A stretch of 61,372 nucleotides of DNA from an uncultured Ruminococcus sp. (GCA_900541495.1 UQKC01000007.1:1-61372), one strand, 5' to 3'; numbered from the stretch's first letter, positions 51,603 to 61,248 are shown. Notes: a model not told the origin generated them from the letters alone. A program made the numbers and translations.

Positions 51603-51688
51603 TCATAAATAATTATTCTCTCAATTAACCCTATTTCCACAAACAAGGATAATTCAAAGAACAAAATATGTCAAACAGCAAACGATTT

Positions 51689-51707
51689 TTCTAACATTTC
51701 TTCTAAC
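51689..51707 (+). promoter_or_regulatory. Candidate integrase arm-type sites, right arm
   Basis: TTCTAAC at 51689-51695 and 51701-51707, in direct orientation 12 nt apart, match the pair beside attL. They lie in the 255-bp non-coding stretch between the AlbA_2 gene and attR, where I see nothing else. Confidence 0.5.
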
Positions 51708-51857
51708 CAAATATCACAGAAAACATATTCAGCAAACACACCAAAAACCATATCATTAAAATAACTATCGCCTTAAACAACGTAGATACGCCGATTTAGC
51801 TGTATGTAAAAATCTATTATAATCATTACTAACAAGCATTAATCACCATATTATACC

Positions 51858-51913
51858 ATTCAGGTTCTGGTGGTAGCAATACCGTGTGTGTTCAAGTCAC
51901 ATTATCCGCACCA
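51858..51913 (+). repeat. attR core: 56-bp direct repeat
   Basis: Exact copy of 19482-19537, lacking the 5' half of the tRNA. It is followed at once by the original tRNA terminator. Confidence 0.95.
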
Positions 51914-51916
51914 AAA

Positions 51917-51951
51917 AAACCCTCGCAGCTGCGTCAGTTGCGAGGGTTTTA
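51917..51951 (+). terminator. Displaced native terminator of tRNA-Leu
   Basis: AAACCCTCGCA and TGCGAGGGTTTT arms begin 5 nt after the CCA of attR. In the empty chromosome this would sit directly after the tRNA. Confidence 0.85.
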
Positions 51952-52190
51952 TTGTTTTATCATATAAAAGCAAATGCACAAATCCCAATCAATTGAATTA
52001 ATGATCTCCGGATTCATTATATCGTGTTTATCTTTTGGTCGATCTGAAAACAGTTTTGATATTACAATATCCTCCAAAGATGCACTATAGAAATTGATTT
52101 TTGAGTCGGAATATCGATTTTTACTCTTCTGTCGTAATAATCAGGTGCAAAATTCGTCATAAAAACAAGTACATGATTATTTATATCATA
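51949..52190 (-). pseudogene. Frameshifted remnant of a nucleotidyltransferase-like gene
   Basis: On the minus strand one frame reads MTNFAPDYYDRRVKIDIP (from 52160, open back to about 52190) and then meets a stop. The adjacent frame continues with SLEDIVISKLFSDRPKDKHD and INSIDWDLCICFYMIKQ, ending at 51949. Together they match the 'EDlivsKL.SdRpKD..Di' end of DUF6036-like nucleotidyltransferase-fold proteins, split by a frameshift and missing the N-terminal part. It touches the displaced tRNA terminator. It may be debris of an earlier insertion. Confidence 0.55.
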
Positions 52191-52221
52191 TTATTTTCTA
52201 AGTCAATTGTCAAGTTTTTTA

Positions 52222-52260
52222 TAAAAAAAGAGAGTTGATAAACTACCAACTCTCTTTTTT
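52222..52260. terminator. Terminator of the antiporter gene
   Basis: AAAAAAGAGAGTTG and CAACTCTCTTTTTT arms around nine bases; T-tracts both ways. Confidence 0.85.
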
Positions 52261-52265
52261 CTATT

Positions 52266-53486
52266 TTACGCCTTAGCTTCGACCTGCGCAGGCTTTTCTT
52301 CGCCGGGAAGAGGTTCGCCCTTGTAGAGGAACTTGAGAAAGATCGGTGTTGCGATCGAGGAGCAGATGATAAGAAGGATAACCGCTACGAAATACTTCTG
52401 ATCCATAAGTCCTACGTTAAGTCCCTTTGATGCGACGATAAGCGCAACTTCGCCTCGTGTCATCATTCCGACACCGACTTTGAGGCTGTCCTTCCAGCTG
52501 TTCTTTGCAAGCTTTGCTGTAAGTCCGCAGCCGATGACCTTTGTGATAAGGGAAACGATAACGAAAAGTATTGAGAAAACAACAAGCTCGCCCGTCATAT
52601 CGGAGAACGTTGTTTTAAGTCCGATATTTACAAAGAAGATAGGACCGAAGAGCATATAGGAGCTGATATCCATTTTCTGTGCAACGTAATCGCTGTCCTT
52701 GATGCTGGAGAGGATAATGCCTGCTGCATAAGCGCCTGTGATGTCTGCGATGCCGAAAACTTCTTCAGCGAGGAATGACATAATGAGCGCAAATGCAAGT
52801 CCGAAGATCGGGATACGTCTTCTGTGTTCATACTTCTTGTTGAGGAGTTTGAAAAGCTTGTAGACAAGTATTCCGACGCCTATCGTAACAACGAAGAAAA
52901 GGAGTATCTGGATAAGTACCTTGCCGATGCTTGAATTGCCCGAAGTATCGCCGCCCGAAAGGCTGATAACGAATGTAAGTACGATGATGCCGATAACGTC
53001 ATCGATGATAGCGGCGCTGAGGATAAGTGTTCCGATCTTGCCTTTCAAGTGACCAAGCTCTCGGAGCGTTTGGACGCTGATAGTTACCGATGTTGCCGTC
53101 ATGATCGAGCCGATGAAGAGCGCGCGGAAGAACTCATTTGAGCCGATCTCGGGGAAACCGCCGTACATGAGCAGCGAGAACAGAACAAAGCCGCCGAGGA
53201 GCGGAACTGCAACGCCTACGCTGGCAACTGCCAATGCGAGAGGACCTGTGCGGATAAGCTCTTTCAGGTCGGTTTCAAGTCCGGCCGAGAACATCAGCAG
53301 CACAACGCCGATCTCTGCCATCTGATTGAGAAAATCGGAAGGCTGGACGAGATTAAGTATCGCCGGGCCGATAAGAAGACCTGCGATGATCTGTCCAACG
53401 ACCTGCGGAGCTTTGCACTTTTTGGACAAAAGCGCCATTATTTCCGCAGCGAAAATGATGATCGCCAAATTCTTAAAAATTTCCAT
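52266..53486 (-). CDS. CPA2-family cation:proton antiporter
   Basis: 406 aa with about 12 membrane helices. It resembles KefB/NapA-type transporters: QIIAGLLIGPAIL, EIGVVLLMFSAGLETDLKEL, and the IDDVIGI motif with the paired aspartates that bind the ion (SAAIIDDVIGIIVLTF). No C-terminal RCK/TrkA domain, so probably a Na+(K+)/H+ exchanger without nucleotide gating. ATG follows GAGGGAAG. Confidence 0.92.
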   Translation of the reverse strand: MEIFKNLAIIIFAAEIMALLSKKCKAPQVVGQIIAGLLIGPAILNLVQPSDFLNQMAEIGVVLLMFSAGLETDLKELIRTGPLALAVASVGVAVPLLGGFVLFSLLMYGGFPEIGSNEFFRALFIGSIMTATSVTISVQTLRELGHLKGKIGTLILSAAIIDDVIGIIVLTFVISLSGGDTSGNSSIGKVLIQILLFFVVTIGVGILVYKLFKLLNKKYEHRRRIPIFGLAFALIMSFLAEEVFGIADITGAYAAGIILSSIKDSDYVAQKMDISSYMLFGPIFFVNIGLKTTFSDMTGELVVFSILFVIVSLITKVIGCGLTAKLAKNSWKDSLKVGVGMMTRGEVALIVASKGLNVGLMDQKYFVAVILLIICSSIATPIFLKFLYKGEPLPGEEKPAQVEAKA

Positions 53487-53653
53487 AAACTTCCCTCTTT
53501 TTTATATTTTTTAACTTAATAATTATAGTATTAGAATATTAACATAGTGATAATTTTCTGTTACAATTATATTTCTGTAAAATATTCAGCTAAACTAACA
53601 ATACCCTAAAATAATTACAGCCGTCTATTGTGGAAAATAGTGCAGGAACGCGT

Positions 53654-53700
53654 AAAAAGCCGAAGCTTCGTTATATCTCGCTGCTTCGGCTTTTATTATT
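53654..53700. terminator. Terminator of the CDF-metallopeptidase operon
   Basis: AAAAGCCGAAGC and GCTTCGGCTTTT arms with a ~15-nt loop, next to the metallopeptidase stop. Confidence 0.8.
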
Positions 53701-54415
53701 TGAGTTGATCCGAAAAAGTCTTGTAGTCGGGCATTACGGACGAAACGACCGCATAAAACCTTGACGAATGGTTCGGCTCAATAAAGTGCGAATATTCGTG
53801 GACGAAAACGTACTTCGCGCACTCTTTTGGGTAGCATATCAGCCTTGTGTTCATCACGATGAAGCCGTCCGTAACGTGGCAGCTTCCCCACCTCGACTTC
53901 ATTTTGCGAAGCTTTATCGGGACTTTTCTGATGCTGTACTTTTCGGTAAAAAGCTGCGATACTTCGTCATTCAGCTCTCGGAAAAGCTCGACCGTACTGT
54001 TATAATAGAAGTTCCTCAGAAGTATCTGTATATAATCCACGCTTTTCGTGTCGAATGTCAGTATCACAAGCTTTCCGCCCTCGCCGAAAACTCTGTCCTC
54101 TCTCCCCTGACGAATCTCAACGGTCAGTTCTTCACCGAGAAAGCTTATTTTATCGCCGTTTTCGTATGTTCTTGCATCATCGTACTCGGTAAAATTGTAT
54201 CTTCGCTCCGAGGATAATCTTCCGACCGAATTTTTGATAAAATCATACCTCGACCGCACGAAATCATCGATAAACTTTGCCGATACACGGCTCGGGGCTG
54301 AAACGCTCACGCTTCCGTCCGCTTTTACTCGCATATTTATATTTTTGACCTTTTTTCGGGCGAGTGTGTAATCTATCACCTCGCCGCCGCAGTCAACGCT
54401 GCGCTTTTCATTCAT
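53696..54415 (-). CDS. YgjP/DUF45-type metallopeptidase
   Basis: 239 aa. The zinc motif HEYSHFIEPNHSSRF (HExxH about residues 206-210, third ligand His further on) and the preceding MKSRWGSCHVTDGFIVMNTRL are characteristic of this family. The N-terminal part (IDYTLARKKVKNINMRVKAD) is also typical. Cytoplasmic, often near restriction or stress genes elsewhere, but here in a transporter operon: its ATG overlaps the CDF stop (TAATG). Confidence 0.9.
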   Translation of the reverse strand: MNEKRSVDCGGEVIDYTLARKKVKNINMRVKADGSVSVSAPSRVSAKFIDDFVRSRYDFIKNSVGRLSSERRYNFTEYDDARTYENGDKISFLGEELTVEIRQGREDRVFGEGGKLVILTFDTKSVDYIQILLRNFYYNSTVELFRELNDEVSQLFTEKYSIRKVPIKLRKMKSRWGSCHVTDGFIVMNTRLICYPKECAKYVFVHEYSHFIEPNHSSRFYAVVSSVMPDYKTFSDQLK

Positions 54416-55584
54416 TATGAATACACCTCATCAACTGTCACGACGAGATTCAGGCGCGGGTCTTTCTCGGCGACCCTTTTTTTCAGCTCGTCAACTATTT
54501 TTTTACGTCCGTCTTCATCAAAATTATCGCGTATAACCATATCGAAGATAACGTTTATTACCTTGTCACCATTAGTTATTCTGAAATCGTGTATTGTAAT
54601 ACTTTCATCTATCTCTTTTGCCGTATCGAGGACAAGCTTTTTCAGCGCAAGAACGGTTTCGTCCTTGTCGGCAACGGGGTCCATATGAATTACGAGCATT
54701 ATCCCAAGCTTTTCGGTAACGTCGCGCTCAATTTCGTCGATGACTTCGTGCGCATGGACGATGTTGGAACTTTCGGGGACTTCGGCGTGAACAGAGGCGA
54801 ATTTTCGTCCCGGACCGTAATCGTGGACGATAAGGTCGTGGATACCGCAAATTTCATCGGCTTTCATAATTTCGTCCGTTATCTGCTGTATAAACTCGGG
54901 CGAGGGCGTTGTGCCGAGGAGAAGTCCTATCGTTTCGCGCGTGAGGTCGAAGCCGCCGTACATAATGTAAACCGCGACGATAACGCCGATATAGCCGTCG
55001 ATTGAGAACGGGAGAAAATAACCTACTGCGGTCGCAACGATAACTGCTGAAGTCGAAATTACATCATTTATACTGTCGCGCGCGGTCGCTCTCATCACGG
55101 ACGAGTCTATTTTTTTTCCGATATAGGTGTAAGCACAGTACATCCAAAGCTTTACGAGCAATGAAAATGCAAGAATTATCATCATCGGCAGACTGAATGA
55201 TATCTGTTCGGGGTGGAGAATTTTGTCAAACGATGATTTGAACAACTCGAAGCCGACAAGCATTATAAGAAATGCTACAATAAGCGAGGATATATATTCA
55301 AGTCTGCCATGACCGTAAGGGTGTTCACGGTCGGGACGGCGGTTGGAAAGCTTCGCGCCGATAACTGCGACACAGCAGCTCCCCATATCGGAAAGGTTAT
55401 TGAATGCATCCGACATAATTGCGATACTTTTCATTGCCATTCCGATAAAAAGCTTCACGCCGAACAAAAAAAGGTTGCATATTCCGCCGAGAACGCCGCC
55501 AAGCACCGAATAGTTCTCGCGGACTTTTTTATCCTCGGTGTTTTCATAATTTTTCACGAATGTCTTTACCAGCAGTTTTATCAT
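54415..55584 (-). CDS. Cation diffusion facilitator family transporter
   Basis: 389 aa. It has six membrane helices (about 25-200) with the metal sites in SIAIMSDAFNNLSDMGS (helix II) and TARDSINDVISTSAVI (helix V), then a cytoplasmic ferredoxin-like domain with HDLIVHDYGPGRKFASVH. Exports divalent metal (Zn, Mn or Fe) by proton exchange. The start is the ATG after GGGGGTGACAATT; the longer upstream frame has no RBS. The extra ~90 residues after the usual domain look like a second ferredoxin-like copy. Confidence 0.92.
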   Translation of the reverse strand: MIKLLVKTFVKNYENTEDKKVRENYSVLGGVLGGICNLFLFGVKLFIGMAMKSIAIMSDAFNNLSDMGSCCVAVIGAKLSNRRPDREHPYGHGRLEYISSLIVAFLIMLVGFELFKSSFDKILHPEQISFSLPMMIILAFSLLVKLWMYCAYTYIGKKIDSSVMRATARDSINDVISTSAVIVATAVGYFLPFSIDGYIGVIVAVYIMYGGFDLTRETIGLLLGTTPSPEFIQQITDEIMKADEICGIHDLIVHDYGPGRKFASVHAEVPESSNIVHAHEVIDEIERDVTEKLGIMLVIHMDPVADKDETVLALKKLVLDTAKEIDESITIHDFRITNGDKVINVIFDMVIRDNFDEDGRKKIVDELKKRVAEKDPRLNLVVTVDEVYS

Positions 55585-55607
55585 AATTGTCACCCCCAAA
55601 TATAAGG

Positions 55608-55665
55608 AAACGCTGACCAAGCAATCGGCAAATGAATGCGTTAATCAGCGTTTTTTTACTCTTTG
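55608..55665. other. Inverted repeat in the CDF leader
   Basis: AACGCTGA and TCAGCGTTTTTTT enclose ~38 bases between the FN3 gene stop and the CDF start. The T-tract is on the plus strand, where no gene reads. On the minus strand it could be a weak terminator of the FN3 gene. Confidence 0.4.
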
Positions 55666-55687
55666 ATTTTTGTTCAGGCAGGTTCGT

Positions 55688-58600
55688 TTACTTCTTGATG
55701 CGGTATCTCTTCTTGGTTCTTTCGACAAATTTTGTCTTCTTTGCGATAGGAAGAGCATCGGGTATCGCTGTGATAAGGAGAACGCCCGTATTGAAGCTTC
55801 CCGAATATCCGCCCGAGCCCGAAGCGCCGCTTCCCGATGTAACATCGTCAAGGTTATCCTTATAGATAACGAATGCGAACGGTGAGCAGCTCGAAGTTGT
55901 GAACTGAACGCACCATACTCCGCCAACATCTACGATAGCACTCGGAAGCACTTCAAGGTCGGTCGAGTTGATGAAGATATTATCGGAAACCGTGTCATCG
56001 ATAATTTCCGTTCCGTCGTCCTTGAGGTGGATAACTGTGATATAGTCGCGGTAATCCTTCATAACATCGGGGACGGGAACAGTAAATGTGATGTTGAAGC
56101 CGTCATTAGGCTCAACTTCAACAAGTGTATTTTCGAGATAGAGCGAAATATCGAACGGGTAAACGATGAAGCTCTTCAAGCCGTTTGCGTAGCCGCGGAG
56201 AACTTCCTTTACGGCTCTTGTCGATTCGTCATTGACGGAGAAGTATGCGTCAACGGGTTCATCGAAAGCTTCGTGGTTTGCGGCAGCGGAGATAAGCTCA
56301 CTGTGCGAGATACCGTAAGGCGCTGTACCCTTAATGTTGATAGTATAGTCAACATCGGCAGCATTTCCCGATGTCGGGATAGCACTCACTGCGAGTGAAT
56401 AGTCGCCGATAACTCTTACGCCGTTGACAAATTTATATCCTGCGACCATATAGGTGTATTTTTTGCCGTTTTTAAGTCCCGTATGTTCATACGAACCCTT
56501 TGAAACTATGCTCAGCGGCTGGAAATCGCCCGTATTGTCATCATAAACATAGACGATATAGCCGTCAACGCCCTTTGTTTTTGACCATTTGAGCGCAACC
56601 GTTCTGTTTCCGGGAGTTGCAACGAGGTCACTCGGAGGCGGATAGCTTGCGCCGATGCGTACTGTTATGGTGTTTGTCTTGCCGCTGACAATCTTCTGGT
56701 TATTGTCGAGCTTATAAGCTGTTACATAATATGACCACGTTTCGCCCTCGGTGAGTCCGCTGTGAACGTAGGAATTCTTGGAAACATCTATCTCCAGTGT
56801 TTTTCCGCTGTCCGAAGTGCCGTGGACGGTATAGCCGTCTGCACCTGTTACCTTTGTCCAGCTCAGAATAGCGGAATTTTCGTTTGTTGTTACGGTAAAG
56901 TCTATCGGTGTTGCGACAGCACCGCCTACAACAGCGGAAACAGTAACGGACTGAACTCCGTAAACAGCAGAGCCGTTTACATTTTTATATGCAACGACAT
57001 AGTAATAATATGTCTTGCCCGGGGTAAGTCCCGTATGGAGGAACTCGCTCTTTGTAACATTGAAGGTTTCGGTCTTTCCGTCGCATTTTGCATAGACGAT
57101 GTAGCCGTCTGCACCTGCAACGTCGCTCCAGTCGAGCTTTATCTGTCGGTCACCCGATGTTGCAACGAGGTCAACGGGCATTCCTACCGAGCCGCCGATA
57201 GTAACGGTTTCGGTATTGGAGCGGTCGCCCTCGAAATACTGAACTGTACCGTCAGAAAGCACGGACGAACGGTAAGGAACAACATAATAGCTGTAGGTCT
57301 GACCGTATTTTACATCAGTATGAGTGTACTGATTTGTAGTGATATCCTTGCGGATAGTCGTGCCGTTATTTGTGATATAAAGGTAGTAACCTGTAAAGTT
57401 TCCTGTTGATGCTGTCCACGTAAGCTTTACTGCATCGCCGTCCTGAACCGCGGAGAGGTCGGTGACTTTCATAATAGGCTCGCCGACAAGTACATAAGCG
57501 GGATTTGAAGCATCGGTCTTTTTGGGTTCGGAGAGTCCCGAAACACGCTTTGTGCCCTTTACTGTAAAGACATAGATATCACCTGCACGAAGTCCTGTAA
57601 GTTCATACTTCGTTGCTGTAAGATTTTCGGTAGTTGTTGAGATAAGATTGCCTGTTCTGTCATAACGCTTTATAGTCAGCTCATAACCCGTAGCAGTATC
57701 AACGGGATCCCAAGTTACTGTGATATTGCCGTCCGAAGTAACAGCCTTTACATTCTTAGGTGCATCGAACGGTGTTGTGATCTTGACCGTGTAGCCCTCA
57801 GGGTATGGCTCATACTCGCTCGCAGGACGCTTTACAACGTTATACGGGTCGGACGGGTCTGCTGTGAGGACGTATGATCTTACACGGAAAGTATAGTTGA
57901 TATCGGGAGTAAGGTTATGAATAGTATAGGCAAACTTATTTGCCTGACCGCTTACTGCGACATCGGCAGCCTTCTGTGTGAGCTCTCTTGCATTATCGGT
58001 GAAAGCTTCATCATAGAGCGAAGCGTATGTATCGTTGTATTCGCCCGAGAAATTTTCATTTATATATGAAGCCTCGTTGTCGATATCAGCCCATGTTACC
58101 TCAGGGTGATTAGCCTTGACCTGCGCAATAGCCTTGGATTCGATGTTCTTTGTAACTTCCTTGAGCGTATCTGTCTTGATATACTGGATATCAAAGCCGA
58201 CAGCCTTTGGGTCGCTGCATATCCACGAAATATCGGCAAAATCATCCCCGGAAACTACCTGAATGGTGTGAGGAGCATAGAGCGTTTCCATTGCGAGCTT
58301 CTTTGAAGCGACCGCAGGAGGATTGCTGTTTTTGCCATCTGTATTCGGGTTCTTGGAGTTTACAGCTGTGAGGTAGTATGTATATTCGGTGTCATAAGCG
58401 ATATTCTTATCGGTATAAGTGGAAGTTGCGCCGTTTGTGATAGTCGCGATCTTCTGTTTGCCGCTCACGGGGTCTGAACCGTACTTGAATGTACGCTCGA
58501 TTATGTAGCCCGTAGCATTTTCAACGGGATCCCAAGTGAGAACAAAGTCAACACCATTCTGTGTTACCGAGAAATTCTGAGGAACTGCAGTGTTCGTATA

Positions 58601-60118
58601 AACAGATGCAGCATTTGCGTCGACGCTTCCGCTCGAACCTGCGCCCGGGATATGACCGGTGATGAAGTATTCACTCTTGTTTTCATACTCGGAGATCGAA
58701 GTGATATTGCTCGTTCTGTCCCATCTTGCAGGAACTATGTAATATTTGTAAGCCGTAGTAGGTTTAACTCCGCTCGCGGTAGTATCCTCATAAACCACGC
58801 TTCCGTAGCCTATCTGCGAGTTTGTGTCGTCAACCTTTGCGATAAGCTTGTATGATTTATCCGTGCTTTCATATTCACTGCGATAAACGAGATAGCCGTA
58901 AGCATCGGTAGGTGCAGGGTTCGTATCAAGGATGACCTTTACCGTATCCTGCTGTGTATCATCATCGTGAGTATAGATGACCTTTGTCTTGACATCAGCC
59001 ATTCTTCTTGCGGAAAGATCGATCGAGTTGGAATAATGCGGGATAAGGGTTGTCTTTGAAACGTAAAGGTCATTTTTCAAAGTCGGAGTGTATTTTCCCG
59101 AAGCACCGTATGAACCCGAATAGTATCTCTGAACGTTAGCACCTGCATCATAAAGAAGCTGCTGACCGTGTGAACCGTCCCGGCTGACACTGTCCATATA
59201 TCTTAAAGCAAAGGTTTCCTTTATTGGTGTAGGAGCATTTCCATAATCTTTTACAGTATCGCTTGCATCGAGTTCATATGCAGTAACGAAAGTTCCCACG
59301 CCCGTTGTTCTGTTGGTATAGCCTATCCACTGCTGATTTGCGCAGAGGAAAAATTTATACTCCGCATCGGGGTCGAGGTTTATAACATCGATATAATCGG
59401 TAAGTCCCGTAAAATCGGCGTTTTCTTTAAGGTATCTGCTTGTGCCTTTCCAGCTTGGAGCAGTATCGCACTGAACGAAATTGGTTTGGTTGTCCTTTGT
59501 GACAAAAGCGTAAACTTCGATACCATTGATGATACCGTCAGCCTTGCCCTTTTCACTTGCACCTGCAGGTCTGAGTTTTACGGGAAGAGCATCGCCCGTT
59601 GTACCCATAACATATTCACTCTTGTTCCACTGGAGCTTGCAGCTTGTGGAAGTGATATCCGTGATGCCCGTTATCTTCGGCGCTTTGAATTCGTCAAACG
59701 GGATATTGATATCGTAAAGAACGCTCGTATCGCCGTCTATCGGGACGAACTTGCTGTATTTAACAGCATTGTATTTCCAGTCTGCTTCAATAGCCGCCGA
59801 CTGGATAGTCGGGAACACCGTCGGCACGAACATCATAACGAATGCGAAGCTGAGAACGACCGAAACCATTCTCGGCACGAAGCCTTTCTTCACATAAACT
59901 ATGTCATCTTTCCGTGTTCGGCTGTGCTTTTGGCGGCTCTTTATACCGAGAAAATTTCCGTCCTTATCGGAAAGAGCAATGTCCAGATTGCATACAATAA
60001 AATAAAAAAACTTAACAAGACCCGCTGCGGCAAGGCACGGCAGGAGCAGAAGCACGTTTTTTTCCGCTGTATCGGAAAGCTTCCTTAATATTTTTTTTCG
60101 TCTATTAAAATCAAGCAT
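55688..60118 (-). CDS. Very large fibronectin type III repeat surface protein
   Basis: 1476 aa. Two hydrophobic segments near the N-terminus (about 20-45 and 83-105) could be a membrane anchor plus export signal. Then come at least seven or eight FN3 domains. Their typical A-strand/Trp starts include ITVTWDPVDTATGYELTIKR, VKLTWTASTGNFTGYYLYI, IKLDWSDVAGADGYIVYAK, AILSWTKVTGADGYTVHG and VALKWSKTKGVDGYIVYVYD. A non-FN3 C-terminal domain (about 1300-1430) and a Gly/Ser linker precede the basic tail KKTKFVERTKKRYRIKK. No LPXTG or dockerin seen. Probably a cell-surface adhesin or scaffold. The start is the ATG after GGAGGGTATAT. Confidence 0.85.
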   Translation of the reverse strand: MLDFNRRKKILRKLSDTAEKNVLLLLPCLAAAGLVKFFYFIVCNLDIALSDKDGNFLGIKSRQKHSRTRKDDIVYVKKGFVPRMVSVVLSFAFVMMFVPTVFPTIQSAAIEADWKYNAVKYSKFVPIDGDTSVLYDINIPFDEFKAPKITGITDITSTSCKLQWNKSEYVMGTTGDALPVKLRPAGASEKGKADGIINGIEVYAFVTKDNQTNFVQCDTAPSWKGTSRYLKENADFTGLTDYIDVINLDPDAEYKFFLCANQQWIGYTNRTTGVGTFVTAYELDASDTVKDYGNAPTPIKETFALRYMDSVSRDGSHGQQLLYDAGANVQRYYSGSYGASGKYTPTLKNDLYVSKTTLIPHYSNSIDLSARRMADVKTKVIYTHDDDTQQDTVKVILDTNPAPTDAYGYLVYRSEYESTDKSYKLIAKVDDTNSQIGYGSVVYEDTTASGVKPTTAYKYYIVPARWDRTSNITSISEYENKSEYFITGHIPGAGSSGSVDANAASVYTNTAVPQNFSVTQNGVDFVLTWDPVENATGYIIERTFKYGSDPVSGKQKIATITNGATSTYTDKNIAYDTEYTYYLTAVNSKNPNTDGKNSNPPAVASKKLAMETLYAPHTIQVVSGDDFADISWICSDPKAVGFDIQYIKTDTLKEVTKNIESKAIAQVKANHPEVTWADIDNEASYINENFSGEYNDTYASLYDEAFTDNARELTQKAADVAVSGQANKFAYTIHNLTPDINYTFRVRSYVLTADPSDPYNVVKRPASEYEPYPEGYTVKITTPFDAPKNVKAVTSDGNITVTWDPVDTATGYELTIKRYDRTGNLISTTTENLTATKYELTGLRAGDIYVFTVKGTKRVSGLSEPKKTDASNPAYVLVGEPIMKVTDLSAVQDGDAVKLTWTASTGNFTGYYLYITNNGTTIRKDITTNQYTHTDVKYGQTYSYYVVPYRSSVLSDGTVQYFEGDRSNTETVTIGGSVGMPVDLVATSGDRQIKLDWSDVAGADGYIVYAKCDGKTETFNVTKSEFLHTGLTPGKTYYYYVVAYKNVNGSAVYGVQSVTVSAVVGGAVATPIDFTVTTNENSAILSWTKVTGADGYTVHGTSDSGKTLEIDVSKNSYVHSGLTEGETWSYYVTAYKLDNNQKIVSGKTNTITVRIGASYPPPSDLVATPGNRTVALKWSKTKGVDGYIVYVYDDNTGDFQPLSIVSKGSYEHTGLKNGKKYTYMVAGYKFVNGVRVIGDYSLAVSAIPTSGNAADVDYTINIKGTAPYGISHSELISAAANHEAFDEPVDAYFSVNDESTRAVKEVLRGYANGLKSFIVYPFDISLYLENTLVEVEPNDGFNITFTVPVPDVMKDYRDYITVIHLKDDGTEIIDDTVSDNIFINSTDLEVLPSAIVDVGGVWCVQFTTSSCSPFAFVIYKDNLDDVTSGSGASGSGGYSGSFNTGVLLITAIPDALPIAKKTKFVERTKKRYRIKK

Positions 60119-60275
60119 ATATACCCTCCGTAAAGTAATATGTGCAAATTCCTCATTGTATAAAAGGAAGTCATTCGCATAGCGAAATGATTCCATAGAT
60201 ATTTATTAGATTATAACATATTATGAAGAATTTGTCCAGTACAGAGGGGTAAAATTTTGCACAAAAAAACGTTTT

Positions 60276-60689
60276 TTATAACAGCATTTTCTTCAAACCT
60301 GCAAAACGAAGCCGAAACGCTTCGCATATTGCCGCCGCAGGAACGGAAAGCAGAAACCAGAACGCCGAAAACATCACGCATATTTGCCCGAACAGGTTGA
60401 GCGGCTGCGACGAATAGTCCCACACGTTCCAGCCGAGAAGCAGGTTCACCACACAGCCGACCAGCAGTTCGAGCGAGGTTATGACCGTGCAGCCATAAAT
60501 GCATTTCGCGAGCATACCCTCATCGGGGTGCGCCGAAAAATGGCAGTACATTATCAGCAGACACGCTCCGCCCGTAATGGTCATACTCCAGTGTGTAAAT
60601 CCGCGAAAAAGTATCTCTATCATCGAATATATAAGTCCGCCCGACAGAAACACCGTCAGATCTTCCACAAAAGTTCCTTTTTTCATCAT
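60276..60689 (-). CDS. PF06541-type small membrane protein (putative ABC permease)
   Basis: 137 aa with four predicted helices. DLTVFLSGGLIYSMIEILFR, HWSMTITGGACLLIMYCHF and LELLVGCVVNLLLGWNVWDY are typical of the 'putative ABC-transporter type IV' family common in Clostridia. The function is not established despite the name. The start is the first ATG after AGGCGGTCGAAAA. No partner ATPase nearby. Confidence 0.82.
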   Translation of the reverse strand: MMKKGTFVEDLTVFLSGGLIYSMIEILFRGFTHWSMTITGGACLLIMYCHFSAHPDEGMLAKCIYGCTVITSLELLVGCVVNLLLGWNVWDYSSQPLNLFGQICVMFSAFWFLLSVPAAAICEAFRLRFAGLKKMLL

Positions 60690-60719
60690 TTTTCGACCGC
60701 CTTTCGACAATATTTCCAA

Positions 60720-61248
60720 CCAAAAATATTATGTCCGAAATGCGTGGGAGAAATAAGCGGAAATATTTCTGAAAAAAGGCGTTTTTTTCTTATTTTCGTG
60801 TTTCTTTCATTAAATCAACACAAATAAAGGTTATTATATAATCATTCCAAGGGAAACAGAAAAGTACCGAGGAAATATACTAATATCTAATCAACCTATA
60901 GCCAAATCCTCGGCTATAATAAATCCATTCCGCGTCAAGCTCCCTTGACTGGATTTATTCTATCTGTCGGCTTTGTCTATAGAACGATCAGAGATCAGTA
61001 TTGAACAAGATTATTTCTAAATTTCCATATTCTCCCTCTTTTTTCATTCTCAGCCGCGTCCCAAAACGGCGCGGCACAAGTTAAAACGACCTTTAGCAAG
61101 TGATATCGCTTCGCTTCACCGCAAAAACGGTAAACGGTCTTTTTATATAAATAGCCGACAGCGGAAATATTCGCACATACAATGTCGGCGGCAAAAAACA
61201 ATCCAATATTTTGGTTTACATATATCCCCCGAAAAATTCCTCTTTTCA
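60720..61248. other. 530-bp stretch without a supported gene
   Basis: Contains an 84-codon minus-strand frame (60995-61249) with no RBS and a composition like non-coding DNA, a GACC...GGTC inverted region near 61083-61134, and little else I can identify. Confidence 0.5.

Larger units (their letters stand above)
19482..51913. mobile_element. 32.4-kb integrated element (reduced prophage or satellite-like) in tRNA-Leu
   Basis: The element is bounded by a 56-bp att duplication with a tyrosine integrase and excisionase-like gene beside attL. Base composition is visibly more AT-rich than either flank. Contents: primase-like replication protein, HTH regulators, serine resolvase, HNH protein, J-domain protein, a tape-measure protein and several toxin/defence-like cassettes. 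No relaxase, coupling protein, type IV secretion, terminase, portal, capsid or lysin was recognised. It is therefore neither a self-transmissible ICE nor an intact phage as far as can be read. Mobilisation probably needs a helper. Confidence 0.92.

Noticed and set aside
19482..51913. Interpretation of the island as a self-transmissible conjugative element
   Set aside because: No relaxase, coupling protein, VirB4-like ATPase or other type IV secretion genes were seen among the proteins; phage-type genes fit better.
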